Assembly: GCA_029777145.1 (NCBI GenBank) | Contig: JAKOSS010000012.1 | Span: forward strand, 1-5,168 | DNA: 5,168 nt | Source of the DNA: Acidobacteriota bacterium | GTDB taxonomy: Bacteria > Acidobacteriota > Blastocatellia > Pyrinomonadales > Pyrinomonadaceae | Direction: 5' to 3' | Shown: positions 4,894 to 5,168 of the stretch, in pieces | How the letters are laid out: every line of letters starts with the position of its first letter | Numbering within the stretch: the stretch's first letter is position 1 | The notes under the pieces: model-generated | The model's input: the letters and a program-made list of their open reading frames with translations, nothing else | The model's database searches: none | What the model was told of the DNA's origin: nothing | Program-made: the position numbers and the translations under genes

Positions 4894-5168
4894 GCGAACT
4901 TGGCGAGTCTTCCGTGAAGCCGGTTTTCCTCACGCGAAGGACGCGGAGATCGCAAAGGGAATCTGTTCGTCCGAAGTGTTGTAGAAACGCAATTCCCGGT
5001 CAAACTTTGCGAACTTGGCGAGTCTTCCGTGAAGCCGGTTTTCCTCACGCGAAGGACGCGGAGATCGCAAAGGGAATCTGTTCGTCCGAAGTGTTGTAGA
5101 AACGCAATTCCCGGTCAAACTTTGCGAACTTGGCGAGCCTTGCGTGCGATCGTTTTTTCTCACGCGAA
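4894..5168. repeat. 115-bp tandem repeat, two identical copies plus a diverged partial third
   Basis: Copies at 4894-5008 and 5009-5123 are identical over all 115 bases as I read them. A third begins at 5124 and runs to the window end; its 45 visible bases differ from the unit at 8 positions. The second copy, with its flank, contains a long imperfect inverted repeat. CTTTGCGA (5005-5012) pairs perfectly with TCGCAAAG (5065-5072), and CGTG (5028-5031) pairs with CACG (5046-5049) around a 14-base loop. About 45 bases of spacer separate successive hairpins, and this spacer has its own GGGAAT...ATTCCC pair. No protein-coding, tRNA or CRISPR features fit, since the unit is far longer than a CRISPR repeat-spacer pair and the spacers are identical. 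Confidence 0.9.

Larger units (their letters stand above)
4641..5168. other. Gene-free, repeat-rich intergenic region
   Basis: These 528 bases at the window's right end hold no credible coding region. Short open frames on both strands fall on the repeats, and a 115-base unit changes frame at each copy. Between the two repeat clusters (about 4741-4842) I see no motif, promoter or RNA gene I can support. Confidence 0.75.

Noticed and set aside
4685..5163. Several short frames on both strands over the right-end repeats
   Set aside because: Their translations repeat because the DNA repeats. The 115-base period is not a multiple of three, so the frame is not maintained between copies, and no ribosome site supports them.
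4894..5168. CRISPR array
   Set aside because: The whole 115-base period is identical between copies, with no unique spacers and no cas genes nearby.

Overview
The window looks like chromosomal DNA from a moderately GC-rich Gram-negative bacterium. My best guess is Acidobacteriota, class Blastocatellia (Pyrinomonadaceae-like). The basis is indirect: two secreted proteins end their signal peptides in an 'FGQ' motif (AAFGQ, AIFGQ), there is a UbiE/MenG quinone methyltransferase, a TonB-type protein carries a cytoplasmic zinc ribbon, and the intergenic DNA is rich in short palindromic repeats. No rRNA or marker gene is present to confirm this.

Layout. Positions 1-2018 hold two minus-strand genes in a tight operon. 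First comes a secreted M16 (pitrilysin-like) family protein whose HxxEH zinc site is completely replaced (714-2018). Two bases later comes ubiE/menG (1-711), cut by the window's left edge just before its C-terminus. Positions 2019-2280 form a 262-bp divergent control region with a good sigma-70-like promoter on each strand, a perfect 14-bp palindrome next to the plus-strand -35 box, and a GC-rich hairpin in the plus-strand leader. Positions 2281-3639 encode a 452-residue membrane protein: N-terminal zinc ribbon, acidic Pro/Glu-rich cytoplasmic linker, one transmembrane helix, Gly-rich periplasmic spacer and C-terminal TonB domain. It ends at a strong intrinsic terminator (3665-3700). Positions 3747-4640 encode a secreted ChaN/Tiki-superfamily (haem-binding uptake, PF04187) protein. 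Positions 4641-5168 contain no credible gene but are packed with repeats: a heptad-periodic inverted repeat right after the ChaN stop, and a 115-bp unit present as two identical tandem copies plus a diverged third copy that runs off the window.

How the genes relate. The envelope theme is consistent: secreted M16-like protein, TonB-like periplasm-spanning protein, secreted ChaN-like protein. A link to haem or iron handling between the TonB-like and ChaN-like proteins is only inference, because a terminator separates them and no Fur-like site or TonB-dependent receptor is visible. The most noteworthy items are the zinc-ribbon/TonB architecture, the catalytically dead M16 protein coupled to a quinone-biosynthesis gene, and the repeat cluster at the right end.
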